The notes below the pieces were generated by a model. The model was not told where the DNA came from. It worked only from the letters and a program-made list of their open reading frames with translations, and did no database searches. A stretch of DNA of 64,000 bases from Saccharicrinis sp963665705 (GTDB taxonomy: Bacteria > Bacteroidota > Bacteroidia > Bacteroidales > Marinilabiliaceae), in contig OY762448.1 in NCBI GenBank assembly GCA_963665705.1, positions 1,302,001 to 1,366,000 on the forward strand, given 5' to 3'. Every line of letters starts with the position of its first letter. Positions within the stretch are counted from its first letter, which is position 1. Both the position numbers and the translations under genes were made by a program. Below, one piece after another: positions 34,269-42,569 of the stretch.

Positions 34269-34312
34269 CTTCGGACTTTCTTCGGAGTTCCTTCGGTTTT
34301 TCTTCGGTTATT
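34269..34312. repeat. Four 11-bp tandem repeats CTTCGGnnTTn
   Basis: CTTCGGACTTT, CTTCGGAGTTC, CTTCGGTTTTT and CTTCGGTTATT follow without gaps, a period of exactly 11 bp, about one DNA turn. It is in a gene-free region; no role can be read from it. Confidence 0.8.
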
Positions 34313-34435
34313 ATCAATGAAAATACGTTTGTAAAATGAATATTCTTAGTTTAGAAGTTATTGAAATATGCTCTACTGTTCCTACCTGTTATATAGTTGT
34401 TAGATTTAATTGTGTATAGAACTTTGGATTAGAAA

Positions 34436-34475
34436 CAAAAAAGAGGGTGTCGTTTATGGACACCCTCTTTTTTGT
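34436..34475. terminator. Terminator of the Hsp20 gene (bidirectional)
   Basis: GAGGGTGTC and GACACCCTC around a 7-nt loop, with A and T runs on the two sides, 36 bp after the Hsp20 stop on the minus strand. Confidence 0.88.
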
Positions 34476-34510
34476 TTAACTATTTAATATTAACATAGAA
34501 TCTCAGGTTG

Positions 34511-34942
34511 TTAAGCAATCTTTACAATTCTTGCTGGCTTTGGTTTAACTTCCTCTCGTTTTGGAAGTGTAATGTTTAACACACCATTTTCATAGGCTGC
34601 AGAAATATTGCTATCATCAACTTTTTGTTTAGGAACTACAAAACTTCTTGAGAACCCTGAATAGTTGAATTCTTGTTTTGTGTACTTCACATTAGATTCT
34701 TTTTCAGGTTTTTTAGCTGAAATAGTCAATTTGCCGTTATTAAACTCAATGATAAAATCATCTTTATTTAACCCCGGAGCTGCAATTTCTAAAGCAAATT
34801 TATCTTCATCTTCAATAATGTTTACTGCTGGTAATGATTGACTACCACAGTATAGTCCATTTTGGTTCATATAAAAATCGCCATTCATAAAGTTATTCCA
34901 TAATGAATCATAATCTCTGTTTGTTCTTTTAACTAGTGTCAT
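34511..34942 (-). CDS. Small heat-shock protein (Hsp20/alpha-crystallin)
   Basis: A 143-residue chaperone with the alpha-crystallin domain at about residues 38-135. It has the signature FALEIAAPGLNKDDFIIEFNNG and the conserved AAYENGVLNITLPKREE, and ends with a short tail containing the I-x-V-like RIVKIA. It binds unfolding proteins as oligomers without ATP. It has a strong ribosome site (AGGAGGA) and its own terminator, so it is a single-gene unit. Confidence 0.95.
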   Translation of the reverse strand: MTLVKRTNRDYDSLWNNFMNGDFYMNQNGLYCGSQSLPAVNIIEDEDKFALEIAAPGLNKDDFIIEFNNGKLTISAKKPEKESNVKYTKQEFNYSGFSRSFVVPKQKVDDSNISAAYENGVLNITLPKREEVKPKPARIVKIA

Positions 34943-35322
34943 AATTAAATCCTCCTATTTTAAATTTTTAATATTTCAGTTATTAATTGTGACCAGTATA
35001 TTTCAAATGAAATGCCAATTGATTAAAAAGGAAAAGAAGTCATAATTCTGATTATCACAATGACATAATGACTGATATTATCGATTTATGGGTGACAATG
35101 TGGCAATGGTGTGAAATTTAGGGAAGAATGAGGAGAGGTAAATTAAGATTATATATGGAAAAACCAATTTTGAATGTTATTTAAACAAAAAAGAAAAATG
35201 TTCAATAAAATTAAGGTATTGGTAACAGAGGGGTAATGATTAGGACTTAATAAAACTAGATATTTGCTGCTGTAGAAAAACACATAAAATAAATTTTCCT
35301 CCCAACAATTCCTGTGTGTACC

Positions 35323-35360
35323 GGAGGTCGTCTTCATTCCCGAATTCGACCTCCTTTTTC
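35323..35360 (+). terminator. Orphan terminator-like hairpin, possible small RNA end
   Basis: GGAGGTCG and CGACCTCC pair around a 16-nt loop and are followed by TTTTTCTTTTT on the plus strand, yet no plus-strand gene lies upstream for over 1.5 kb. The neighbouring minus-strand gene ends at 35414, so this hairpin would be read with the T run on the wrong side for it. A small RNA ending here is possible. The rest of the 34943-35413 gap shows only the Hsp20 promoter region. Confidence 0.5.
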
Positions 35361-35413
35361 TTTTTAATAGTTTTGTCTCATTTAAATATATGTAGTAATT
35401 GATTTATACTCTT

Positions 35414-36646
35414 TTATTGCATTTCTGCTATGTAGTTATAATTCATAAATATTTTAAACATAAAGATGATTATGGATAAAATTAATCCTGCAACGAAAGT
35501 TATATATCCTATTCTTAAGTAATTGTATTTTTTGTTGAGTACTTTTCCTAAATAATATAAATCACGGGTTAATGTTGTGTACAAATAATCTTTGTCGCTT
35601 AATAATTCATCAATACTCCATTCAAAATCATCTAAACTCATTTTGTGAAAATTCCCAAAGAAAACAATATTTCCTCTTCTTTTAAGAACATCTTCTCTGG
35701 ATAGAATTCCATGAGTAGTGCGAGGTATAGTAGATATTATCGAAATAATAATAGTGGCAGCACAACAGATGACTAGCGTTAATGCAGGAAGTGTTAAATA
35801 TGGGTTGTTATCTAACTTTGGAAATAAGGTTGAAAGAACTATAGATATAATAATAGAATTAACACTAATAAGAGTATTGGCCTTATCATCAGCAATTCTG
35901 CTCAGATTGAGGTGGTTTCTTAGTTCAATTCTAAACATTGTTTCAACGCCCTTATCGGGTTTTGATTTTGCTCCTTTTTTATTGGTTTTCTTCTTTTTGA
36001 ATTTATTTGTTTGTTCCAAAAGCTCATCAAATGTGTTAATATTCATTTTTGACAATTCTATTAAGCGATCTTTATTTTTTTCTTTGCCACCGTTAAATTT
36101 AGCATTTGCATAATCAGTGTAATATTTATTGAAATCGAAAAATGCAATACACTCATCAATCCATTTTTGTGGAGTTAATTTTTTGATGTTACTTAATTCT
36201 TTATATAAATCAATAAATGGTTTGTTGATGTAATTTCCTTTACCTAAGTGATTTAAATCGGCATCTTTTATAACACCTTCGTAAATATTACTGGCTTTGT
36301 GAGAAAGTTTTGTTGCTAATATTAATTGCTTTACAAATTGAATATTTTCTTCACTTACCTCTTTTTTACTTAAAATATCTTCAGCAAATTGAGCAGATTC
36401 TATTTCATGATTTTTGTGATTAATGCACGATGTAACATCGTGAAATAATGAAGCAATTTGAATTAATTCTTTTTGTTCACTGCTAATATCTTTAGTATTG
36501 GATGCTATTTCAGTAGCTGCAATAAAAACATTTTCCGTATGTTCCCAATTATGAAAAGAGATCTCTGACTTTTGGGTTTCTTCAATTTTTTGCTTTGCTA
36601 TATCGTAGCATTCCTTAACGAGTTCTGTATAATTATTTTCAGTCAT
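35414..36646 (-). CDS. HD-domain phosphohydrolase fused to Pycsar-effector-like membrane domain
   Basis: A 410-residue two-part protein. Residues about 1-200 are an HD hydrolase with the metal ligands in SFHNWEHTENV, LFHDV and IKDADL. A Lys-rich linker (residues 215-232) leads to a membrane part with three hydrophobic segments (ISVNSIIISIVLSTLF; LTLPALTLVICCAATIIISI; IGYITFVAGLILSIIIFMF) and the conserved ADDKANTLISVN and SREDVLKRRGNIVFFGNF motifs of the Pycsar-effector TM family. In defence systems such TM parts respond to cyclic nucleotides and permeabilise the membrane; here no cyclase is nearby. It lies 12 bp after polyphosphate kinase in one operon, suggesting a nucleotide or phosphate-linked role. 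Confidence 0.82.
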   Translation of the reverse strand: MTENNYTELVKECYDIAKQKIEETQKSEISFHNWEHTENVFIAATEIASNTKDISSEQKELIQIASLFHDVTSCINHKNHEIESAQFAEDILSKKEVSEENIQFVKQLILATKLSHKASNIYEGVIKDADLNHLGKGNYINKPFIDLYKELSNIKKLTPQKWIDECIAFFDFNKYYTDYANAKFNGGKEKNKDRLIELSKMNINTFDELLEQTNKFKKKKTNKKGAKSKPDKGVETMFRIELRNHLNLSRIADDKANTLISVNSIIISIVLSTLFPKLDNNPYLTLPALTLVICCAATIIISIISTIPRTTHGILSREDVLKRRGNIVFFGNFHKMSLDDFEWSIDELLSDKDYLYTTLTRDLYYLGKVLNKKYNYLRIGYITFVAGLILSIIIFMFKIFMNYNYIAEMQ

Positions 36647-36658
36647 TTCGTTTTGTTT

Positions 36659-38656
36659 TTATTGTTGTTGTACCAGGTCAAACATTTTTATTTGAGATGA
36701 TATCTTATTTGTCCCTCTAACATATGAATTTTCATCGCCATTAGAGATATATCTTCCTTTTAAATTATCGTTGAGTTGGGAGTTAATTTCTTCATATAAA
36801 AGTTTTTGGTCCTTATGTTTAAATACAGGAAAAGCGACTTCAATACGTTTGTATAAGTTCCGTGTCATCCAATCAGCAGAGGCTAAATACGTCTTTGTAT
36901 CTCCATTGTTGTGAAAGTGGTATATTCTGGTATGTTCCAAAAACTGATCAATAACACTAACAATAGTAATATTTTCTTTTTGTTTCTTATTCATAGGGTG
37001 ATAACAGCATATTCCTCTAACAACCATGCTTATTTTAACTCCGTTATCCGCTGCTTTTCTTAATTTATCAATCATTAGCGGATCTTCAAGGCTATTCAGT
37101 TTTATCATCATCTCTGATTTAAAACCTTTTTTAGCTAGTTCTATTTCATTGTCAATTAGATGTTCAACAGTATCTTTTAAAGTAAATGGAGCCACTAAAA
37201 GATGTTTGAAGTTAGGCTGGTAGGTTTCGTCTTTTAAAAAATGAAAGACTTCATCTATATCATTTGTATATCTCGGATCAATTGTAAATATGCCATGATC
37301 AGCATAAATCTTTGCTGTTTTTTCATTTAGGTTGCCAGTGCCTAAGTAGGCATAAGTGCATATTTTTGAATTTTCATTTCTTTTTATAGAGAATATCTTA
37401 GCGTGAACCTTTAATTTTTCAATACCATACTTAACTGTGGCTCCTGCTTTTTCAAGCCTTTCGCCCCAATAGATATTAGATTCTTCATCAAAACGTGCAA
37501 GAACTTCTGCTATTACGAATACTTTCTTTCCATTTTGAGCAGCTAACTCTAATGCCTCACAAATTTTAGAGTTTTTGTTTACTCTGTACAACGTAATATT
37601 AATCTCAGTTACATTTATATCAGTTGCTGCGATCTTTAAGAAATCAACGACATAATTAAAACTTTGATATGGGTAACTCAAAAATATATCGTCACATGCT
37701 ATTTCTGCAAAAAAATCGGTTGCTTCATTTAGTCGAGTACAATCAATTGTATTAGGGTGGATCCGGTATAGGTGTGGTTTATTATTAAAGGTTGGGAATG
37801 AGAAGAAGTCGTAGTAGTTATGGTATTTTCCTCCAGGAATCAGACTGGTCATATCCAATCCAATTTTTTTCCTTAAGTCATTAATGTATTTGAAGGGTAT
37901 GTTTTCATTAAATAGTAATCTACAAGGAAGTCCTGTTTCTCTCTTTTTCAGACTTTTCATAATCTTTTTTACAATACTGTCTTCCTGTTCTTCATCAATA
38001 TAAAGTTCTGCATCTCTCGATATTTTTATTGCATAAATTTCAGCTTTTTTATCTAAATATTTTTCAACATTATATTTGAAGATATCATCTAATTGGATGA
38101 TTTTATGTTGATTTTCATCTTTGCTTAAAGTGATAAATCGCCCCCATTTTTTATAGTCGAGTTCAAGTATGTATTCTTGTTTATTTAGTTTGTAATAAAG
38201 ATATATAGCCTGATTTTTCAACTCGATTTGTGATTTGTTTGTAATTTCTACAAGTGAAAAATTTCCTTTTAAATGTTCATCAAAATATGCAGAAGCTAAT
38301 GTTAGGTCGGCCAGCGATAGTTCTTTATGAAGAAAAATAATACCTTCTTTTTCCATGCCAGGAATAATTTGGGTATAAAATATTTTTCCAAGTTGTTCTT
38401 GTTGTTCGCTAACAATAGAATTTATTTGTTGAAGAATGTATGATGGTCGGTATCCAAATTTGTTTTTTTTATCACCATTATATTTTTGCTCAAATCGGTG
38501 ACTTGCAACTCTTACTTTATAGAACTCTTCAAGGTTTGAAGAATAGATGGCTATGAAATTGAGCCTTTCCATTAATGGTATTGACTGGTCGGCAATTTCT
38601 TGCAATATTCTGGCGTTAAAACTAACCCAGCTTAGATCTCGATCTATATATTTCAT
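36659..38656 (-). CDS. ppk1: Polyphosphate kinase 1
   Basis: A 665-residue enzyme that reversibly builds polyphosphate from ATP. The N-terminal domain starts YIDRDLSWVSFNARILQEI and SNLEEFYKVRV. The two phospholipase D-like catalytic domains include the phosphorylated His in EKLKVHAKIF, then YLGTGNLNEKTAKIYAD, and a second His in LEHTRIYHF with YLASADWMTRNLYKRIE. Length is normal. ATG at 38656 is preferred to the TTG directly before it. It is followed at 12 bp by the HD/membrane protein, so both are made from one transcript; no exopolyphosphatase gene is adjacent, and the HD protein might fill a related role (inference). Confidence 0.95.
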   Translation of the reverse strand: MKYIDRDLSWVSFNARILQEIADQSIPLMERLNFIAIYSSNLEEFYKVRVASHRFEQKYNGDKKNKFGYRPSYILQQINSIVSEQQEQLGKIFYTQIIPGMEKEGIIFLHKELSLADLTLASAYFDEHLKGNFSLVEITNKSQIELKNQAIYLYYKLNKQEYILELDYKKWGRFITLSKDENQHKIIQLDDIFKYNVEKYLDKKAEIYAIKISRDAELYIDEEQEDSIVKKIMKSLKKRETGLPCRLLFNENIPFKYINDLRKKIGLDMTSLIPGGKYHNYYDFFSFPTFNNKPHLYRIHPNTIDCTRLNEATDFFAEIACDDIFLSYPYQSFNYVVDFLKIAATDINVTEINITLYRVNKNSKICEALELAAQNGKKVFVIAEVLARFDEESNIYWGERLEKAGATVKYGIEKLKVHAKIFSIKRNENSKICTYAYLGTGNLNEKTAKIYADHGIFTIDPRYTNDIDEVFHFLKDETYQPNFKHLLVAPFTLKDTVEHLIDNEIELAKKGFKSEMMIKLNSLEDPLMIDKLRKAADNGVKISMVVRGICCYHPMNKKQKENITIVSVIDQFLEHTRIYHFHNNGDTKTYLASADWMTRNLYKRIEVAFPVFKHKDQKLLYEEINSQLNDNLKGRYISNGDENSYVRGTNKISSQIKMFDLVQQQ

Positions 38657-38782
38657 CAATTTTACTTCTAAGTTGAAAGAAAATAATATCTTCTATAAAA
38701 ATAAAGTGAAGTTATTAAATATCATAGATAAATATTGTGAAATGGCAGATTAGAGCGCTGAAATTATTAGAAATACTTGTTG

Positions 38783-39361
38783 TTATTTTAGATTCTGTCC
38801 CATAAGTTCAACTTTTTTCATCCATCTATTACGTTTATTTTTATTTGATAATTTAACCGTGTCTAAAGTCGTAATTTTAACAGGTTTTATTCCACAAAAA
38901 TTTAAAATACTTCTTTTCATTGAATGATGACCAGGTGCTTTGTTAATCAAGCAATAATACCATTGGGGAGCATCCATTGTAACAATGATTCTTGCTGATT
39001 TTCCTTTTAATAATTTATCCCATAGTACCGAGTTTTTACGATATTTAAAGGCAAACCGAGGTAGGAAAACCCTATCTATAAAACCTTTTAATAAAGCGGG
39101 ATAAGTTCCCCACCAGGTTGGGTATATAAAAACAATGTGATCTGCTTTTTTAATTTCTTCTTGCGCTGATTTTAAATCTGGTTCCATTGGGGTTCTTTTA
39201 TTATAGCCATTGCGAAGAACAGGATCAAATTCAAGATCTATTAGATTAATTATAGTGCACTTTGCGGATGTTTGTTCTGTTCCTTTTCTATAACATTGTG
39301 CTAACTCATGACAAAGACTGCTTTTTACAGGATGTCCGTTGATAATAAGAATGTTTTTCAT
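38783..39361 (-). CDS. NAD(P)H oxidoreductase, flavodoxin-like fold
   Basis: A 192-residue FMN/FAD enzyme of the KefF/MdaB/NQO type. It opens NILIINGHPVKSSLCHEL, with the flavin phosphate loop, and has the family motif YPTWWGTYPALLKGFIDRVF. Such enzymes reduce quinones by two electrons, avoiding radical formation. ATG at 39361 starts the protein one residue before the first strand; a TTG three codons upstream is less likely. It lies downstream of ohrR on the same strand, consistent with a peroxide/quinone stress unit. Confidence 0.88.
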   Translation of the reverse strand: MKNILIINGHPVKSSLCHELAQCYRKGTEQTSAKCTIINLIDLEFDPVLRNGYNKRTPMEPDLKSAQEEIKKADHIVFIYPTWWGTYPALLKGFIDRVFLPRFAFKYRKNSVLWDKLLKGKSARIIVTMDAPQWYYCLINKAPGHHSMKRSILNFCGIKPVKITTLDTVKLSNKNKRNRWMKKVELMGQNLK

Positions 39362-39446
39362 AAGCAACAATTAGTAAGGTTGGTAGTCAGAATATATAGT
39401 AATCAAGAACCTATGCTTTTAATAATTTGATGTGTTTATTCTTATT

Positions 39447-39887
39447 TTATTTCGTTAGGTGCTGAATGATGGTTTCAAGATTCTTTTTAAGTTCAACCAG
39501 TTCTTCCACTTTTAATGGTGAATCTAATATTTTCTGACTAAGACTTTGAGGTATTTCAATGGCCTGTTCTTTAAGCTCTTTTCCTTTGGGTGTTAATTTT
39601 ACGATGACCTTTCTTTCATCTTTAGAAGATCGTTGCCGTTTTATTAACCCCTGATTTTCCATCCTTTTTAATAATGGTGTTACTGTATTGGTATTTAAAA
39701 TGAGTTTTTTAGCAATGTCGTTAACTCCTATTCCATCTGTTTCCCATAAAATCATTAATGCTAAATATTGAGGATATGTAATATTTAGCTTGTCAAGATA
39801 GGGCTGGTACTCACGAGTAAATAGCCTGGATACTGCATAAACAGGGAAACATAGTTGATTTTCTAATTTTAGTGGATCGTAACTCAT
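39447..39887 (-). CDS. ohrR: OhrR-type MarR regulator
   Basis: A 146-residue winged-helix repressor with the OhrR N-terminus YDPLKLENQLCFPVYAVSRL. Cys13 corresponds to the peroxide-sensing cysteine of OhrR, and Tyr18 and the YPQYLALMILWE segment also fit. The recognition region is NDIAKKLILNTNTVTPLLKRMENQGLI with the wing RQRSSKDERKVIVKLT. On oxidation by organic peroxides such proteins leave DNA. Probable targets are the flanking glutathione peroxidase and the oxidoreductase downstream. The 1.5-kb IS66 insertion now separates it from the peroxidase. ATG at 39887 fits the family start better than a longer TTG-type start. Confidence 0.85.
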   Translation of the reverse strand: MSYDPLKLENQLCFPVYAVSRLFTREYQPYLDKLNITYPQYLALMILWETDGIGVNDIAKKLILNTNTVTPLLKRMENQGLIKRQRSSKDERKVIVKLTPKGKELKEQAIEIPQSLSQKILDSPLKVEELVELKKNLETIIQHLTK

Positions 39888-40046
39888 CTTTATTCGATTA
39901 TATCTACAACTCAAAAATAGGTAATTTGTTACAAGGTAATCATATAATGCAGTTTAAAATTTAAATGTATTAAATGGTTTTTTAATGGACGTTAATGTTT
40001 AATAATTGTTTAGTAAATCAATTAATCCTCCTGAAATAGAATTTAT

Positions 40047-41579
40047 GTAACTATTCAGTGATTGGAAAAGACATAGCAATAGCACGCAAAGCGCACAATG
40101 GATTCTGAATGTTTTTTATTGCACTATCAACAATAGAACGCAATATAGCATAGCAGTCGGCACCTTCTATAGACTTGAAGAAACCGCTAACCTTTTGTTT
40201 TACTTTAAAATTTCGCACAGCTCTTTCTGAAGCATTGTTGTCAGGTGGAATCTCTGGATTTATTAGAAAATTAAACAGATACTGCTCGTACTTTTTCAAT
40301 CGGTTTTGAAATGTTTGCACTTCCTTGACTTCTTCATCAAGTTCTTGTTTCAAGAGGGCTTGGAATCTGTAAGCAATATCGGAAGGTTTCTTATCAGTAT
40401 ATTGTCCTTTGTAGATACTTAAGGCATTTTTGATTAGAGTTCTCATTTGGAATGCCCAATTATTCTTAGGGTATTTTTGGCAGAAGTATTCAAGTTCTCG
40501 TAATAAATGTGCAGTACATAATTGGTGATTGTTGGCATCAGTCATAAAATATGATTTCCAGCAATCTGTTACCAAAGTATTGTTCTTAAAACCTTCTGGC
40601 ATGATTTCTTCCATTGCAGCAAAACCTCTCTTAGTATGGATTGATAAAAATGTAGCATCGGGATTCTGAAAGCCCCAAGCCCAATGAAGTTTACCATTGA
40701 CATTAGTGCCTGTTTCATCAGCTCCTATGATTTTACCGGAAAGGATTTTCTTTCGGATTTGCTCGTAATAAGGTTTCGCCTTGGCTGTTATTTTTCCAAT
40801 AAGCTGATTAATGCCTCCAGAACTAATCTCAATCCCTAATACAGTATATAAAAACTCTTTCAAACGTTCATACGGCATGTATTGTCGGGCACTCATGTAG
40901 CCAATTAAAGCCTGCACTCCAGCTCCGTAACTTATGGGCGCATTAATTCCTGAAGGGTAATTGCCTTCATTTAAAGTTCCGCAGCTGCATTGTTTGTGAA
41001 AAATTCGATGTTCGGTAATAACTGGTTGTATTGGCGGTATGTCTATTACCTGGCGTTTTCCTGCATATTCTCCAACAATCATTGATAAATCATTGCCACA
41101 ACAAGTACAGTAACTGGCTTGGTGGTTGGTAATAATATCTGGATTAGATACTGTTTTCAAAGTGTTGCCCATATGCCCCTTTTGGCCTCCTGGTTTCTTT
41201 CCTGATTTCTTTCTTAACGAACTTGTTTTCGCTGGTTTGGGAAAATCGCTTGACGGAGGCTTACTGCTATTCTTACTGTTTTTAGGAGTCTCGTATTTAG
41301 ATAAGCGTTTTTTGAGCTTACAATTCTCTGCTTTCAACTGTTTGTTTTCAGCTTCTAACTCAACTACTCGATTCTCTAAATTATCTACTTTGTTGAGTAA
41401 ATTGTCTAACCGTTCCTCTATGCTTATCTTCTTTGTCATGCGATGCAAAGTTCGCTATACAAATGATTGCTGCTATAGAATTTGCACAAAGGTTATTCAC
41501 AATTCTGGTGGTTTTCAGCTAAAGTTACCAACATTTTTTCTGAAATATTTAGTTTTTGAAATCTACACTGAATAGTTAC
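40047..41579 (-). mobile_element. IS66-family insertion sequence, single-gene type (1533 bp)
   Basis: The terminal inverted repeats are GTAACTATTCAGTG and complement, flanked by the exact 8-bp target duplication GAATTTAT at 40039-40046 and 41580-41587, the size expected for IS66. It contains only the transposase, without the tnpA and tnpB helper genes of classical IS66, so it belongs to the shorter variant of the family. Intact ends, target copies and gene suggest a recent, possibly active insertion. Confidence 0.95.
40051..41439 (-). CDS. IS66-family transposase (TnpC type)
   Basis: A 462-residue transposase. An N-terminal leucine-zipper coiled coil (residues 8-50) is followed by a basic linker NSSKPPSSDF with GKKPGGQKGHMG, a zinc finger (CTCCGND and CSCGT), and the DDE core with Asp in GADETGTNVNGK, Asp in VTDCWKSYF and Glu in NNASERAVRNFK. 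The C-terminal helical segment ends FPITE, and its TAG stop lies inside the right-hand inverted repeat, showing how compact the element is. ATG at 41439 is chosen over a TTG nine bases upstream. Confidence 0.95.
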   Translation of the reverse strand: MTKKISIEERLDNLLNKVDNLENRVVELEAENKQLKAENCKLKKRLSKYETPKNSKNSSKPPSSDFPKPAKTSSLRKKSGKKPGGQKGHMGNTLKTVSNPDIITNHQASYCTCCGNDLSMIVGEYAGKRQVIDIPPIQPVITEHRIFHKQCSCGTLNEGNYPSGINAPISYGAGVQALIGYMSARQYMPYERLKEFLYTVLGIEISSGGINQLIGKITAKAKPYYEQIRKKILSGKIIGADETGTNVNGKLHWAWGFQNPDATFLSIHTKRGFAAMEEIMPEGFKNNTLVTDCWKSYFMTDANNHQLCTAHLLRELEYFCQKYPKNNWAFQMRTLIKNALSIYKGQYTDKKPSDIAYRFQALLKQELDEEVKEVQTFQNRLKKYEQYLFNFLINPEIPPDNNASERAVRNFKVKQKVSGFFKSIEGADCYAILRSIVDSAIKNIQNPLCALRAIAMSFPITE

Positions 41580-41623
41580 GAATTTATTATCTATTTCAGG
41601 AGTGATTGTATTTAGTATTTAAT

Positions 41624-42106
41624 CTATTTAATGAGCTGTAAGATGTGCTTTTCGATTTTCTCTGGTTTTGTTATTGGAGAGAATCTTTTTACCGGGTTAC
41701 CATCTTTATTTATTAGAAATTTGGTAAAGTTCCATTTTATTTTGTTTCCAAATGTTCCATTTAGTTGAGTTTTAAGATATTTGTAAATAGGGTGTGCACT
41801 TTCTCCATTAACATCTATTTTTGAAAACATAGGAAATGTTACTCCATAGTTTATAAGACAACCTTCTGCTATAGAATTTTCATCATCCGGCTCTTGATTT
41901 GCAAATTGATTGCATGGAAATCCAAGGATAACAAAATCTTTGTCTTTATATTTTTTATATAAATCTTCTAAACCTTTGTATTGAGGTGTTAATCCACATT
42001 TACTTGCTGTGTTAACAATTAATATGGTTTTTCCTTTGAAGTCTTCTAAACTAACCTTTTTACCTTGAAGATTTTTAGCTGAAAATTGAAAAATGTTGTT
42101 TTGCAT
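41624..42106 (-). CDS. Glutathione peroxidase-family thiol peroxidase
   Basis: A 160-residue peroxidase with Cys37 in ASKCGLTPQY instead of selenocysteine. A second Cys65 and Gln67 in GFPCNQF and the WNFTKFLI signature complete the family's catalytic set. Bacterial members usually draw electrons from thioredoxin rather than glutathione, with the second cysteine as resolving residue (family knowledge). It should remove organic hydroperoxides in the cytosol. Two palindromes in its upstream region and OhrR downstream suggest peroxide-induced expression. Confidence 0.93.
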   Translation of the reverse strand: MQNNIFQFSAKNLQGKKVSLEDFKGKTILIVNTASKCGLTPQYKGLEDLYKKYKDKDFVILGFPCNQFANQEPDDENSIAEGCLINYGVTFPMFSKIDVNGESAHPIYKYLKTQLNGTFGNKIKWNFTKFLINKDGNPVKRFSPITKPEKIEKHILQLIK

Positions 42107-42158
42107 ATTGGTGTTTTTTTATAAAATATTTTACAATCAAATAATGTCATGTGGTGAA

Positions 42159-42211
42159 GTGTCGTACGCGATACAAATATATGTAAATATTCATATATCG
42201 CAAGCGATATA
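42159..42211 (-). promoter_or_regulatory. Paired palindromes upstream of glutathione peroxidase (candidate OhrR operator)
   Basis: TATATCGC-AA-GCGATATA (42194-42211) is a perfect palindrome apart from its centre, and GTGTCGT-AC-GCGATAC (42159-42174) is a weaker form of the same site, with centres 36 bp apart. Both lie within 110 bp upstream of the peroxidase start. Binding by the nearby OhrR is inferred from position; no such site is visible before ohrR itself. The remaining spacer to 42569 is AT-rich and holds no gene that I can recognise. Confidence 0.5.
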
Positions 42212-42569
42212 ATAATTTAAGTGAAAAATTATTTATGAAGGGTTAACGTATTGGTTAGTAATAAAGATTAGTTATTTGGGTAGCTATATGTCAGGAGGAT
42301 TTTATGAGCTAAATATTCAATGGATTCAGGGCATTATAAGTTAAAGTATTCAATAGCAATCCAATTATTCAAATGGGAGATACTTCTTAATTCAGCAATA
42401 CAGTTAAAATATTTCCAAAAACTACTTTTTAATATAGTATAATCATTAATTTGTTTTTGGAAATGAGTATGTATTCGTTATAAAAAGAAAGTAATTTGCA
42501 TTGATTTTTAATGTTGTAAATAAATTTTAAGAATCTATTTTTTTTCTTGGGTTTTAATAGCTCTTTCAA

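Larger units (their letters stand above)
40028..41602. other. 13-bp hairpin split by the IS66 insertion
   Basis: CTCCTGAAATAGA (40028-40040) and TCTATTTCAGGAG (41590-41602) are perfect complements. Taking out the IS and one 8-bp target copy brings them together around the 8-nt loop ATTTATTA. The transposon thus landed in the loop of an existing hairpin between the glutathione peroxidase and ohrR genes. The hairpin has no T run on either side. Confidence 0.8.

Noticed and set aside
35149..35337. 62-codon minus-strand frame next to the orphan hairpin
   Set aside because: Runs through the hairpin, has no ribosome site, and its composition is that of AT-rich non-coding DNA.
35414..36646. Complete Pycsar anti-phage system
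   Set aside because: No uridylate or cytidylate cyclase gene is adjacent; the neighbours are polyphosphate kinase and stress genes, so only the domain similarity is reported.
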